Program-made: the position numbers and the translations under genes | Shown here: positions 1 to 12,889 of the stretch, one piece after another | Numbering within the stretch: the stretch's first letter is position 1 | Layout: each line of letters opens with the position of its first letter | Assembly (NCBI GenBank): GCA_013397935.1 | Contig: VZRN01005002.1 | Location: forward strand, 1,028,853 to 1,092,852 | Length of the DNA: 64,000 nucleotides | From: Dasyornis broadbenti | Lineage: Eukaryota; Chordata; Aves; Passeriformes; Dasyornithidae | Direction: 5' to 3' | The notes under the pieces: generated by a model | Seen by the model: only the letters and a program-made list of their open reading frames with translations | Databases searched by the model: none | Told to the model about the DNA's origin: nothing

Positions 1-142
1 ACCGCAGGCTCATGAAGGATGTCGGGTACCCCACGATCTTCTCGGCCTCTGACACCACCTGGCTCCAGGGCGGGCCGCCCGAGGACAGGCACCGGAGCCT
101 GCCGGTGCCGCGGACCCCGCGCCGCAGCAGGACGCCCCACAT
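1..142 (-). CDS. PDSS2: PDSS2 first coding exon (partial, runs off left edge)
   Basis: This is the N-terminal part of decaprenyl-diphosphate synthase subunit 2, the partner of PDSS1 in the mitochondrial enzyme that builds the polyprenyl tail of ubiquinone. Read on the minus strand from the ATG at 142-140, it gives 47 codons plus one base. They start MWGVLLRRGVRG, an arginine-rich, acid-poor stretch typical of a mitochondrial presequence, and end VVSEAEKIVGYPTSFMSLR. That ending matches the conserved start of mature vertebrate PDSS2 as I recall it, whereas the presequence is shorter than and unlike the human one. The ATG at 142 is the first in-frame ATG after an in-frame TGA at 310-308, which fixes the start. 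No splice donor appears before the edge, so the exon continues outside. The gene is transcribed away from SOBP. The frame was missed by length-limited ORF calling because only 47 codons lie inside the window. Confidence 0.93.
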   Translation of the reverse strand, partial: MWGVLLRRGVRGTGRLRCLSSGGPPWSQVVSEAEKIVGYPTSFMSLR

Positions 143-660
143 GCCGCCTCCCCGGGGACGCTCCGCTCTCCCACTACGAGCCTCGGCAAGGGCCTGCACG
201 CCGAGAGGTCGCAGACGAGTCCCGCTGCCGGAGGAGCGCCCCGGCTGTGCCCCGGCCGGCCCTGCCCGTGCCCCGTTCCTCCCCCGGCGGCGGCGGCCAG
301 AGCGGGCTCATTGTGCCCTGGGGGCGGCCATCTTGGGCGTCGCAAAACACGCCCGGCCGTAAAGCGAGGGCGGCGGGGCGGGCGCTGGAGGCGAGTGCTT
401 TGGTGAGCCCTGGAAGAGAGCAGTTGCCGCTCTCCTGTGCTCTCAGACCTTGCGGGGATAAAGGGTTGCCGGTTCTCTTCCACACTCTGCACTTGTCGCC
501 TCCTGGAGCCGTGGCGGAGGGTCCCGCTGGAGGAGGAGCCCTCCCCATGCCTGGTCCGGGCTCCTGGCTGGCTGGGGGTCCCCCACAGAATGGGATCTGC
601 TCCGCCTGCGCCCAGGGTTGCGCACAGGGACCAGCGGGCAAGAGCGGTCAGGGTCCCACC
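143..660 (-). promoter_or_regulatory. PDSS2: PDSS2 CpG-island promoter and 5' UTR
   Basis: This is a CpG-rich stretch directly upstream of the PDSS2 start codon, continuous with the GC-rich coding exon. Visible elements are a YY1-like CGGCCATCTTG on the plus strand near 325-335 (the minus strand reads CAAGATGGCCG) and Sp1-type GC boxes around 371-385 (GGCGGGGCGGGC). There is no obvious TATA box, as is usual for a CpG-island housekeeping promoter. YY1 sites of this kind often sit just downstream of the start site, so transcription probably begins near 340-400. The exact start and the right boundary of the island are estimates by eye. Confidence 0.7.
308..331 (-). other. Upstream ORF in the PDSS2 5' leader (7 codons)
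   Basis: On the minus strand an ATG at 331-329, inside the YY1-like AAGATGGCCG motif, opens a frame of seven codons (MAAPRAQ) closed by TGA at 310-308. It is in the same frame as the PDSS2 start, which lies 189 bases downstream. If transcription starts upstream of 331 this uORF would be in the mRNA and could lower main-ORF translation. If the start site is further downstream it is irrelevant. The ORF is seen directly; its use is inference. Confidence 0.45.
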
Positions 661-699
661 TAAAGTGTTCGGCCTGTAGTCTTTAGCTACACGGTCATG

Positions 700-890
700 A
701 TTTCTATGAAATTTTTTCGCTGTTAGCGTGATCAGGCTTTGGAATAGGTTGCCCAGGGCAGTGATGGAGTCACCAGCTGTGGACGTGTTTAGGAGGCCCT
801 GGATCTGGCACTGGGTGGTGGGGTTTAGGGGTGACAGTGGTAGTGCTGGTCTGGATGATCTTGATGGTCTCATCTAACCTTGAAGTGAAC
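700..890 (+). mobile_element. CR1 LINE 3'-end fragment
   Basis: The sequence follows the typical 3' region of avian CR1 non-LTR retrotransposons. It has a GGAATAGGTTGCCCAGGGCA-like segment, then GTGATGGAGTCACCA, a CTGGATCTGGCACT segment, and a TGGATGATCTTGATGGTCT terminal part followed by CTAACCTTGAAG. The element is 5'-truncated, as most CR1 copies are, has no coding capacity, and diverges clearly from the consensus I recall. It lies immediately upstream of the PDSS2 CpG island. Subfamily cannot be assigned by eye. Confidence 0.85.
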
Positions 891-3085
891 ACTTCTGCGT
901 CCTGCAATTCTGAAGTATGGGCCGTTGTATATCTTGTGGTCTTTCAGTTATTCTGAGCACAGCCATCGCTGATGCCTCCTTGCAGGTACCTGCCCCTAAG
1001 TCTTTTGTGAACTAAGAGAATGGATTTTCTGTGCCCCAGAGGAGGAAAATTCACTGGCCATCTTCAGAAACTGGATTTAAGTGACTTCCTCAATCCCACA
1101 GATACTCCAGCAAGAATATGATCTGTTCTGTCTTCACCATCACTGACATCCATTCATTCTATAACTTCAAGGCTTTGTTGCAACAGATCAGGGAAAGTTC
1201 TGATGAGAAAACTGTTCTATTGACTACATTCATGTTGAAAATGGGGGTGTTACATTTCTTGTCTTTGGAAATACAAGATACAGTTCACTTTATTTTGTTT
1301 GCATTATTCCACGTGATTTAAAGAGAGTTACATTGAAGGATACTGTAAAAGAAGGTGCAAATGGAAAACAAATCCATCACAAAGATAGATATCCAGGAAA
1401 GCACAAATAACTCTTGGAGTTGCAAGGGAGAAGCTGCTAAAAAGGAACACCTTTACCTGTTTTTCAACGGCAATGACAAGATGTTTATTGTTCTGACACC
1501 TGAGACAAGTCCAAAACTGTAAAAGGTACTGTCCTAAGAAAGGGCTTGGACCGTGGAGTCAACAACAACTGGATATGCCTGTGATATCTCATAAGTGGCC
1601 TCTCCCAGTTGGAGAGGGGAAAAAACTAGAATAGAGAACTAGAACTAGAGTTTGAGAACTGGAAAGGTGACATAAGAGTTAAGTTTCTGGTGTCAAATCT
1701 TTGCTTTCTGTGCTGCGTGTCTCTTGCTTTGAAGGAGCTGCCACTGAGGCAGTTTAGTTAGCTGGTGTCACAGAACAAACTGTTGCTAAATAGGGAGTTT
1801 CAGCTCATAAACACAGTTTAGAAATGACAGAATGCAGTGGCATGTTTCTGTGCAGAAAGCCTAAGTTAATGAAAATTGCCGGAGGGATGCACTTAAGAGG
1901 AGCTACCAAGGCACCTCATCCTGTAATGGTGACAAGTTCCTTGATTCATTTCCTGAGCCGTATCCATTCTTGCACTTAATGTGCTTAGTGTTCTGTGAAA
2001 AACTTAACATGATTATACAATTAAAGTCTGCTTAAAATAATATGTATAAACTGAAGAGAATTAGGGTTCTATGGGCAGTAAACATAACATCTTCTAATGT
2101 GTGAGACTTTACCTTTTTAAAATCGCTGTTCTTTGTGTTACATTCTAAAAAACTAAATGACTCTGCACTCTTTATGTAGAACTCTTCTAAGTTCAAATGA
2201 TTTAGAGCTAGGGCAAGACCCTTGATATCCATAACACTGCACACTGTCACTTGAACATCTTCAGGATTCACCAGCAGTAGGTTGATGTTCTTTAAAAATA
2301 GCAGTCGCTACAGACATGAAGCAAACATTTTCACAGTCATTTTTCAGCTATTTTTATCACAATTTTTTGTCCACAGTGACTCTTTGAGAAGATTGTACTT
2401 TAATACCTAAGGACTTTCTGTCTCTCACTCTCAGCCCAATGCCTTCATCCCATTCCCTTCTCTTAGCAACATAAGAGTCTTACTTCAGTAGTTCATTATT
2501 TAATTCCAGTCCAAGTTCATAATTTCTTCTTCCCAATCTCCTCACTTCTTTGCTTCAGTCCCACACACCATCCCTACAGGCTACTGTTCTTTCATTCTTG
2601 TCACAGTCTTCTCATTTCACCCTCCTATCACCCTCTTGTCTGCATAGCCTGCATCCTAATCATGGGCTCTTCTTATCATACATGTTTACGGCTGAGACCC
2701 ACCAAATCCTTGGCAAATCCTTTGCCAAATTTCAGGCTTAGAGCATGGGGAATTTCTGAGTCATGCAACCCAATGATATTTTTTAACACAAGGAGAATGT
2801 ATTTTTTTGCTAACCTCTTTTTTCAAACTGAGTGAACTATTTTAAAAATCAGCTTCAGGCTGACACACCAATCACAGGAAAAAATTGCAAATTAGCTAAT
2901 ATTTGACAGTTACAGGCATCAAAAGCCAGGATCCTATCATGGGCAATGATGGACCAACTTACCCATAGGCACTGCTGTTTGCACTGCCTGTTTCTGAAAC
3001 AGCTGCTCAGTTTTCCTCTCAAAAAAAAACCATCAGAGCCAAAAGTATGATGTACTTATCATAAGTTGTGGACAAAACCTCATGC

Positions 3086-3103
3086 TTTTTTTTTTTTTTT
3101 TTT
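3086..3103. repeat. Poly-T run (18 nt)
   Basis: Eighteen consecutive T within AT-rich intergenic DNA. No retrotransposon body could be recognised next to it, so it is called only as a homopolymer. Confidence 0.9.
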
Positions 3104-4294
3104 CCTTTGCTCATTTTCCCGCAGGAAAGGAGGGAAAAACCCACACTATTTCAAGAGCTTCAGTGGCTGTACAATAGACATGTCTATTTCTTTAGAGTCT
3201 TAAGCAGAGAAGAAAACTGAAACTCTTTTTCTTCTTTTCTGTATCAATTGACTTTTTAAAGCCTCCCCAGGAGAAGAGAGAAGCCACTGGAGGGGGCCAA
3301 TATCAGAGTTGAAGAACAAAGATGACAGGTCAAGAGACACTTCTGTTTATATCAGCATGCTCCGGACCACTGTACCAGAGAATACATCAAAGCCACTACT
3401 AATGCCAACTCTGGATATCTTTTCTAGCAAATGAAATGTGGAAATGTTTTCCTGACTGCCATCTAAAGTAAAACATTTGCAAAGCACTCTCATTTGGTTG
3501 GGAATGTTTGAACTTTCAATTTTTCATGGTCACTCTGTCCTTATCCAAAATAAATGGTGTCAATAGAATGAGACTAGCAATGTTAGTGTGTTGTAGTAAC
3601 TATACATAACCAAATTTTCTAGATGTTTCATAATTTTTTAGTATATTAAATCCCAGGTGCATTCTAAGGCTGTTTACAGAAATAAAAGCTAACAGAAATA
3701 TGTCTGTTCCTTCCAAAGCACCCGTGTAGTTGTTGTTCCTACACACCCCTATTCCCCACCTTTCCCTCCTCCCAAGAGTTGATTTACTCCGTGGCATCCT
3801 GGGAAAGCAGACAGTTATGATCATTTTCATTTTGGAAGTCAGGAGGTTTATTGGAGAGGTTGTGTGATTTGTCCAAGGCTTTGCAAAAGCCCTAAGGCAA
3901 ACTGAGAAAAGAATCCACTTCTCTTGACCTCGTTGTCTATGTCTTGTCTACAAGGCTGCCTGTCTTCCTAGCAGCTGACAGAACTACTGACAAGGGCAAA
4001 GGCCGTATTGATCCTAAAGTTAGAAGCTGAAAAAACACCATCATTTAACATCAGTTGGTTTCAGTAGGAGGCATGTCCCTTAGACAGAATTTGACACTTA
4101 CAGGTATTAATTTTTAAGCCTAATTATACCTACTGAGATAACAATATCAGAACTTGATGTGTTGCTGGTTAATAAATTATAACAAATGCATAAGGTTGTT
4201 TTTTTGTTTTTTTTTTAAATAAATATAGCTGTGATACATAGGGTTACTTTGACAGAGAAGGTGTATGTTTCTCTTTTTACTCCGCACACCGAAT

Positions 4295-4332
4295 TCAGGG
4301 ATACAGTAGCTCCTCAGGGATACAGTAGCTCA
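4295..4332. repeat. Two-copy 19-bp tandem duplication
   Basis: The unit TCAGGGATACAGTAGCTCC is followed directly by a copy differing only in its last base (A for C). The 18/19 identity points to a recent local duplication. Confidence 0.9.
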
Positions 4333-7300
4333 TCGGTGCATGGCACAGATGAGAAGCCAAAGCTCCCGGTGGGTCTCAGCAGCGCTGCACAGGGACAAGC
4401 CCCTCCTGTGACACATGCCTTCAGAACATAGCTCGCTCCTCACTGGCTCGTCAGTCAGCGCTGCGAAAGAAAGCAAAATCAATTGAAATCCCTCCATTTC
4501 TGCAAGCTGAATGTGAACAGGAGTAGACGAGTGTGCAGCTGATAACGCGCCTCCTTCGTAGAGTCACTGTTTTTCACCTCCCAACGCAATTTCATTTGTA
4601 AGAGCCTCTCAGGCCATCTCCTCTGATGGGCAGTGCTCCACCCAGGGGAATTTGGACGGAGACTCTCAGAACAGCAACGTTTTGGAGCAGAGTAATCTAC
4701 AGAAGAAAGAGGAGGAAGATAAGCACATTGTTAGTTTCTGGTCATACGCAATCAAAGCAGACAAAACATCCATCATCCAGTACAATATTAGTCTTTAAAT
4801 ATTCATCTTTATCAGTTCTCCCATTCCTAATCCATCATTAACCACCCCATGAAATCTCAGCTGATTAGCCCCACCTCTGCAGCTTGGCAAACCATTAACT
4901 ATTTATTGTTTGTATTTAATTGAACATTAGTAGCAGTGGAAAACTCCAACCAGACACATTTCAAAACCAGAACAAAGGAGATGGTCCCCTGCCTAAGGAA
5001 CTCATGGTTTGGACAAGAGTGAAATGCAGCAAAGAGGAAATGACAGCCATGCTGAACAAAGGCTTACCCATGTACTCTCTGTTAAATTCCCCACCCCACA
5101 AATGTCAAGATTTTCTATGGATTTTTTTCTCCAGTGAGTTCTATCTCAGTATCCCTTAAAATCAGAGAAGATGATGTGATTTGGGAGAGTCCTGCAGAAA
5201 AAAAAGAAAAAAAAAAGGGATTTTTTATTTTAGGTGCAAAATAGTATGAAAAACTTTACCTAAACCATTAAACAGATACCAGGTAGTGATAGGACGCAGG
5301 GATTAAAGTGATAGTATGGCCAGAAAACTAGCAAACATACGCATCATGTACACTTTATATGGATTTAAAGAAATAAATGGAAACATTTCTCAGTTAAAAT
5401 GCTTACTTCTAAGGGACTAAATGTATGTAATTTATGTTATTTATATTTTGCTGCTTTCTATTCACATGCATAGTCAAAACACAGATAAAATTCTAAATGT
5501 TTTTTCTGCTGGTAATCCTGGGTTTGGACACCTTTTTCTGCCTTTCTCTATTTGTTACTTAGGCTGGAAGCTAAGGCTGGTTGCACATTCCCTCTGAAGT
5601 AAACTTTGCAGAAGTCACTCGTGTCTTTGTTACCTCCACCTGGGTTTCTGTACCTTTCTATTTATGTGTCCCCTTTGAAACATGCCTGAAAGATCCAGTT
5701 CCCAAGAAAGCCACTACCGACTCCCTAAGCAGTGCTGCATAGCACAAGTACTCTGCACCAGAGACTCAGCACTGGCTTGCTGTTTACTGATCAGCTTTAA
5801 AGCCCAGAGCACTGGAGGAAATATTTTACTGAAGGAAACATTTTCTCTACCTCTATGCCCACTCACTGCCTCATTACCAGGTGGAGAGTAATGCCAGTCT
5901 GGGAACAAAGCCTCAACATATGAAAGTGAACATGGATGATAAAGAAAATGTTTCTTCAATTTGAGATGGAAAACCCAAGTTCAAACCATTTGAATCCATC
6001 CTTGTAATTCTATGTCTGAACAAAATAATGTATTTGAAGTAGTACTGACTAAATGGCTTTGGGGAAATTAAAAAGGTATCCATCTATAATACACTGTGCT
6101 ATCTATACACTTTACGCCAGTCTAGGTAAACACTTCTGTTAAAAATAGGTATTTTCCAGTACTATTCCCTCTGCTTTTGAATTTATCCTGATGTCAATCT
6201 GTTGGAGACAAAGAGTGATGACTCTCAGGGTACAAGGGGCAATGATGCATTTATATTTACCTAGCACTTGACTCACTTGCATCTGTTCTCCTTTTAATCC
6301 CTGTAATTAAAATGCCTGCCTCTTCAGTACGTGCTCTAAAATAGTTCATATTTGGACATCACAGCAACCATAGTTACTGCTGCAGAAGGACAAGAGGAAG
6401 AACAATTGACTTAGGCCAGCACAGTTAAGTAACCCATAGAAGAGAAAACATAAGTTACTAATGCAAAATAGAATATGAGAACATTGAGTCAGATGAAAGG
6501 AACGTTTAAAGTAGCACACCCTGTCTCCTATAAGTGCCAGAATGAAATGATTAAGGCAATAGAATAAGAAATGACGCAAACATGGAGAAATATGTCCTGT
6601 GGTATGTCCACCCAGCTCCCACCTGACTGCACTTTGGAGACTTCTTGAGCCAGATGCTCTGTCAAGTCTATCATGTTTAATGAATGAAAATGGAGCTGTT
6701 TCTCAGATCTTCCAAGTCGGGCTCTTCCAAGCTCTTCTTTGAAGCTGTTCAGACCTTTTTTCCTTCAAACATCCTGTGGACACTGTGTTCCCCATTTTTA
6801 TTATGTGTTACGTGGAAGAACCCCACCTCATTAAATTTATTTTAAGCTTCCTATCTGCATTCAGAACCAATGAAGCATGCCTAAATTAGTCTAAAAGAAT
6901 CTTGGAAAACATCTCCATCCATTTCTGTTTTATTAATTCCCCTCATCTTCCTTCTTTTCTCTCTAATGCCCTCCTTTTTTTATCCTAATTTCTGGAGGGC
7001 GTTACAAGCTATAAAGGCATCTGATTCACCAATGCATACCTGTCACATACCAAAATTCAAATGACCAAAAGCACGGCAGTCCTTCAGAGACACTCTTCCG
7101 CAATGATGCCGCTTACTTGTAAGTTTGATCTTAAACTTTGGCACCTCTGTTGCTTTCCGAGCTCTTGAGTGACAGTGACCTGGTTTTCAGAGGTGCTTAG
7201 CACCCACCATCTCTCGGGGGCAGCTGCAGGCACTCCACAAGCACAAGAGAACACTTTTATGCAAAGCATCTGCCTGACTCTGGGCACTCAAGTATTAAAT

Positions 7301-8588
7301 TGTTACTCTGGATTCAGCTTCACAGTGTAGTGACACAGGAAATCATCAGCCCTGGAGTGAAATTAAGAAACTTAGGACTGGCAGTGCAACCCTTACTTAT
7401 GGTGATTTAAGGTAAGCACTACACTTCAAATATTTCTAAAAGTGAATCTTCCCAATTTTTCAGGATCAGTGGCAAATGCTAGAGAGGAGAATCATCCTAC
7501 AGGTTTTGCTTACTATAAATGTACAGATATTTGCTATATCAGGAGTCCAGCTGGAACATCTGATTTTCAGCTTTGTATCTGTTTCCACAGTAAAACACCA
7601 AAACCTTAACTTACATTTTCACCTGAACAATCGTCTAATAGATACACTTTCCATCTACCCTATAATTTTTACTCTTTTTCTGTTCTTTTTTTGGAACTTG
7701 TTCAGACCCATTCTCTAGCCAAAAGTGGGCGGGTTTTTTTCCCTTCAGTGTACTCCTCTTTGCATTTCTTTTTGCTTTCTCGCCACCTTTCTATGTGTCA
7801 GCCTTGTTCCAGTTCTTCTCCCCAATGGCATTCAGAGCTCCTGCTGCTTTCGTACACTCTCACCATTTTAAGCTGCTTTCCCACATGCTGCCTTTCACGG
7901 AACACCTTCCATCCACTGACTTCCGAAGCACAGATGCTTGTTCGCTTTCCATGATGGCAACAACAGCTTTAAAAGAAACATATCGTTTCCCCTCCTGCAA
8001 TTCATGCACAAATGCCTGGCATGTGCTGCCTGGAGAAAGCCTTTCAACTTTGAATTTCCTTGCTTTTGTGGAATCTGTGAAAAAGTCTGATAAATTACAG
8101 CTTTGACAGTTATTTCAAATAACTTTATTTGCAGCCAGCTGAGGCAAAATCTGTCAATGGTGCCATCCCTGTGTTCTTTCAAAGGTGGTTGGTGTTTCAT
8201 GAGGGAGCTCAAAGTCAAGCTGGTTCAAAGGGAGGCTCACATTTCATTTTTTTTCCAAGAAGGTTCGATTACATGTTCTAATGGTGACAGGACTGTCTTA
8301 CAAGACATAAGAGCTGAGTTCTAGTTGAGGCCATGAGTCTCTTCAAGTACATGTGTTTTGTCACTTTATCTCTCTCCTGATGATTTCTCATCTGTGAAAT
8401 AGCTGTAATACTAACCAGTAGTTGTAATTTTAGTTAACAACAGACAAGAAGATCCCAACTAATCATATGGGTGACAAAGTTTTGGAGTCGGCCTTGGACC
8501 TTGGTTTTAGTGTTGGCAGTTTGGGCAAAGCCAGCAAACCTCAGTCTACAGCTCCTCACACCAGGGCTCAAGAGACACCAGCCGTGGC

Positions 8589-8606
8589 ACACTTAAGAGT
8601 GTGCAG
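8589..8606. repeat. Short perfect inverted repeat
   Basis: GCACACT and AGTGTGC are perfect 7-base arms around TAAG. This is short enough to occur by chance and is listed for completeness. Confidence 0.5.
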
Positions 8607-9274
8607 AAGGCAACTTCTCACATTGTCCTGAGGGCCATGAGGAAGAAATGATACAGAGCCTTGGCTTTGCAAGCCACGGCTGCCTGAGTTTGGGGGAATG
8701 GTGGTGCACCTAGGGACCTCTAGTGATACTCAGAATAAACTCCAGCATGGCAGAGTTTGTCATGTGTGTGAACAGAATTTCAATTGCATGCTAGTCAAAA
8801 TATGCATAGTGTTTCTGACCCTCTACTCCCAGAAGTTGTCCAAAGCTGAAGTCTCATGGCAAGCCTTTGCTGAGCCTTCTGGGTAGGATGGATGTTGTAT
8901 GCGACTGTCTCCCATCTACACCCTCTGATGACCTGAAAGGCAGTGGTGAGAATATGTCAATTCTGCTTTACTGGTAGCACTGTGAAAAGGATTCAATAAC
9001 CACACTTGACTTCAGGAATCTTGGATGGAGAAGGATACAAACATTGATTATATTTTAAGACAAAAGGTCCTGCTTGCATAGAGAAGGATTCTCAGGACTG
9101 TCTTTGAGCAAAATCTACTTTTGATTATGGTGGTAAGAGACACAGATTATTATCATTAATGTTACATGCATGATTTAATTAGGAAAAGCCACACAGTTCA
9201 TGAAAACAAAGTATTTCCAGCTAATAGTATTACTAATTACCTAAAAGATCATAAACCAAAACAAATTTAGTAAG

Positions 9275-10030
9275 GTGCAGGAGAATAGGCTGACAAGAAT
9301 CTCATAAATTTCAGCAAAGAAATGTGAAATACTGCACCTAGATCTGAACAATATTTTTAGTAATACAGGTGGGGAAGCAGCTAGAAAGCAGATTTGCAGA
9401 GAAGACCCTAGGGACGCTGGCATTCAACAAGCTGAACATGAGCCAGCAGTGCAGCCTTGCAGCAAAGATGGTTGGGGTGCATTAGGAAAAGCACTGCTGG
9501 CAGTTTGACGGATGCGATCCTTCCTCCCTACTCAGCTCTGGTGAGACACACCTGGACGGCAGGGTCAAGGTCTGAACTCTCCAATATAAGAAAGACTCTG
9601 GAACAAGGACAGTGAAAGGCCATGGAGATGATGATGGGACTGAAGCATCTGATGTATGAGAGGCTGAGAGATTTGGGATTTTTTAGCCAGGAGAAGAGAA
9701 AGCCCAGGGGAGATATGATCAATGTGTATAAATACCTGAGTGGGGGGAGGCAAGTAGAAAAGATGGAACCAGACTTTTTTCAGTGAAAGGACAAGAGACA
9801 CATGGGCACAAATAGAAATACACGAAATTCCATGTAAACATAAGGAAAAGGGTTTTTTTACTATGATTGTGGTCAAACACTGTAAAAGGCAGCCCGGGGA
9901 TGTTATGGAGTCTCCACACTTATTCAGGACATGACTGGACCTGCAGAATTAACCTGCTCTGCTTTGGGCAGGGAGGTTGGACTGTTTGATCTCCAGTGGT
10001 CCCTTGCAATCTCAGCTATTCTTTGATTTG
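9275..10030 (+). mobile_element. CR1 LINE fragment, about 0.75 kb of the 3' end
   Basis: This is a plus-strand, 5'-truncated CR1 copy whose landmarks appear in the expected order. They are an ATCTCATAAATTTCAGCAAAG-like segment, GAACATGAGCCAGCAGTG, CTACTCAGCTCTGGTGAG, AGGCTGAGAGATTTGGGATT, CCAGGAGAAGAGAAAG, TATAAATACCTGAGTG, GGACAAGAGACA, and finally GGAGGTTGGACTGTTTGATC and CTCCAGTGGTCCC just before the 3' end near 10030. These match the final part of CR1 ORF2 plus the 3' UTR. The reading frame is broken by many stops, so the copy is dead. The left boundary is approximate. Confidence 0.87.
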
Positions 10031-12889
10031 CTAAGTGCATGGCCCATTCTAGTCCTAAGTATATCTCTGTTATGCATTTCCAAGATACGTTTGGATTTTT
10101 TGACAGACTTTTCACCACATCAATGTGAAGGCATTGCCATTATATGCTAGGATGTGTAAAATGAATGTAAATATAACTGAGAAGATCAAGAGATTGGATC
10201 ACATGTCACGTAGGATTCTGGGGAGATGCTAGCAGGAAAACAAGCATTGCAGTAGAAGAGTAATTGTCGAATTATGACATGTCAAAGCCCAACTTTACCC
10301 AACTCTAAATAATTTAGTATATATCAGTGTAGATACCTTGACATGTTTCTTTGGGTCCAGGAAAGAAATGAATAACCCACTGTATCTTGTATATGTGATG
10401 CAGGGGGTAATTTGGACAAAATGATGTAATGTTTTTGAAAGCATGACAAGAAAATTAAAGATGAAGAAACTCCAGAATGACTTTATGAATGAAAAGAACC
10501 TGCAATTGCTTTCCATCCCTTGACAGATGTTACTAAAATTGACATACTATATCATGCAACAAAGCTTACAGGGGAAATACAGGATTATGAGAAAATGTAT
10601 AAACCACTATCATTATTGTAAAAAATTCTTTTATTCTTCACAGAAAGACAAAAAGAGGAGGGATACTTTTTAGGAAGAACTTGATGTAGTGTACTGTTAA
10701 CAGTATTTTCAGGAATCAGCAAAATTAATCTTTTAAAAATAAAAAGAATGAAGTTAAAAAGAAGGGAGAACTTTCTGCTATATCCCAATCCCACACAATC
10801 TCTTCCCCCTCTTCTCCTGCCATTGCAGTATCTCTGAGACTTACCTATTTATTAAAGTGAAAATAAGAAGACTCTCTCCTGCCTTCTTCTGTATGGAGAA
10901 TTAAAAGGATTGGAAGGGGAGGAAATAGTCATTGTCAAGAAATGATAGGGGCAGAAATGAATATGCCTCGGCTGTAAATATTCTCAGTTCACCTCAGAGG
11001 GAGGTTTACAGCTTAGGGTTGTTGCAGAGAGCAACAAGTCTCCACCCCTCACTGAATTTGCTTCTGAATTTGACTGTTCCCTACTCTTGATGTGTGTAAG
11101 AAGCAAGGGGCCACGGCACACACAGAGTAGGAGGGTGCATCAGTACCTCAGACCTTCTACTTTGGAGATCAGCATCTTGGGTGTCAGCCCCAGTGAAAGA
11201 AGAAACCCTCAAGAAAGTAGGGCTTATTATATGTTGTTTCCAACCTGTATGAGACAGCAAGGAGAGCTCAGTTTTGGACCAAATGAAACTTTAAAATATT
11301 CACAAAATCTCTTTTGGAAAGATTCATTTCATTCTGAGGCACAGTCCTTAACTGTAATGAAGCTACAAACCCAAAGTTTGTCACAGCCAAGTTCAAGTCT
11401 GGCATAATGTGTCGAAGTGTTTTGCTCATCCACAGGCCCCTTATTTTTCTCTACCTGATTTTTTGGCATTGTATTCAATATGAAAGCATCACAGAAGAAT
11501 CACTGAATAACCATAGTGGATAGATAGAGTGTAGCAGTAGACAGATGATAAAGATTTTTCCCTAAAGTCAATACTGGTGTCCGTTGCATGTTTTTACTAA
11601 TTTGTTTTTTAATGTGTTGCTACCTTTTAAAAAGGTTTAATATTGATTGATTTTTAATGGTGTGGGTGTTCTCTCATGCTAAAGACTTCTTCTTGCTTAC
11701 TTTTGTTGTAGGGAACGTCAGAAATTAAACAAGAAACAAGAAGTCATTTTAACAGAAGACTTGGAAGTATTTAGCAAATAATCACAGAAATAAGTTATTT
11801 TTTCTTTCTGTTTGTCAAATTGTGTGAGGATTCAGGCCAAAAGAGCAAACGTTATTAATAATTTAATAAGTTAAATAAAGTTTCTTTCTTTTTGCCAGAA
11901 GTTTCAAAAGCATTAACAGTGTTAAGGCACCGTCTTGCCATTAATCCATACAGATTTGACACTGATACCCTAAAGCAGCACCAAAAAATGAAATATTCAT
12001 CAATATTAAAATATCTCCAAACATTTCCAGACCTCTGTATTTGGAAAGCCGCCACTACTCCCATTTCAACTGCCATACTCTCTCTGCTTTGGAAAGGCTA
12101 CCTCTTGACATTTTGCAGAACAGCCTCTAATCGTCTAAGGAAACTCTGGATTGAGATTAGTATCCACAGCAGAAAGGAATCTACAGACACTACTGTGTGT
12201 GAGTAATGCTGCGGGCATTCATCCAAGCTCAAGAACGAGTGGAATGTACCCCTTCTCAAAGGTATGGGTGAAAAAACATCACTGAAGTGGAAGTGGGGAT
12301 TGGGTGGAACTGAAGCAAGAGAGAAGTTCATATATATGTTTTCCATGTGTATGAAAATGGCTGTGTACTTATTATAAAAATATAGGGAGCCAATATTTTA
12401 ATTATTCACTGTATTTATTTGCTTCTGATGGCATAAATAATCTATCACCTTAGTGTACCACACAGAAAGTCAGAGGAACATTTCCACTTCAAGTCAAATG
12501 AAAAAAAAAAAAAAATCAATGTAACGGAACTTTTCTGTGAACTCACATAATGAATTTCTTTGTTTAATTAAACACTTCAGCAAACCAAATACCTGAATTT
12601 AAATTGCTGTTTATTATGGCTTCCCCTCGGATACAGGTGAAAGACTGCATAGACATATGTTTTCCACGGTGACTGGCATTACTAAGCAACCTGATGGAGA
12701 GCTGACAACACCTTGGCAAGCAAGGAATAATAAGGTAAATTATCAGCAATATTAAGAGAACCCAGTTATGAGCCGCACCTTTACTTTGGCCTGCAACGTC
12801 TGCGGCTGTTACTTGAGGGAAAAAAAAAAAGAGAGAACAGCCTCCCTTTTTACCTTCAGCTTTCCCCCTGTGCGTGTGGGTGGACGTGT
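10031..12889. other. Intergenic sequence, no gene recognised
   Basis: About 2.9 kb. The longest frames (such as 11087-11407 and 11892-12206 on the plus strand) carry no domain I recognise and lack good start or splice context. A 15-A run lies at 12501-12515. Nothing else is supportable. Confidence 0.55.
12501..12515. repeat. Poly-A run (15 nt)
   Basis: A homopolymer following CAAATG. No source retroelement is recognised upstream. Confidence 0.85.

Larger units (their letters stand above)
891..9274. other. Intergenic sequence, no gene recognised
   Basis: About 8.4 kb of AT-richer DNA. The ORFs are short (up to about 107 codons), occur in every frame, and show no recognisable domains. It holds an 18-T run (3086-3103), a 19-bp tandem duplication (4295-4332), and a small perfect palindromic element (8589-8606). 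Some of it is probably decayed repeat, but I could not name any family with confidence. Confidence 0.6.

Noticed and set aside
10..873. Long minus-strand ORF (287 codons) across the left CpG island
   Set aside because: It overlaps PDSS2 exon 1 in a different frame; the PDSS2 frame carries the conserved residues. The ORF is long only because GC-rich DNA has few stops, and it runs through a CR1 fragment.
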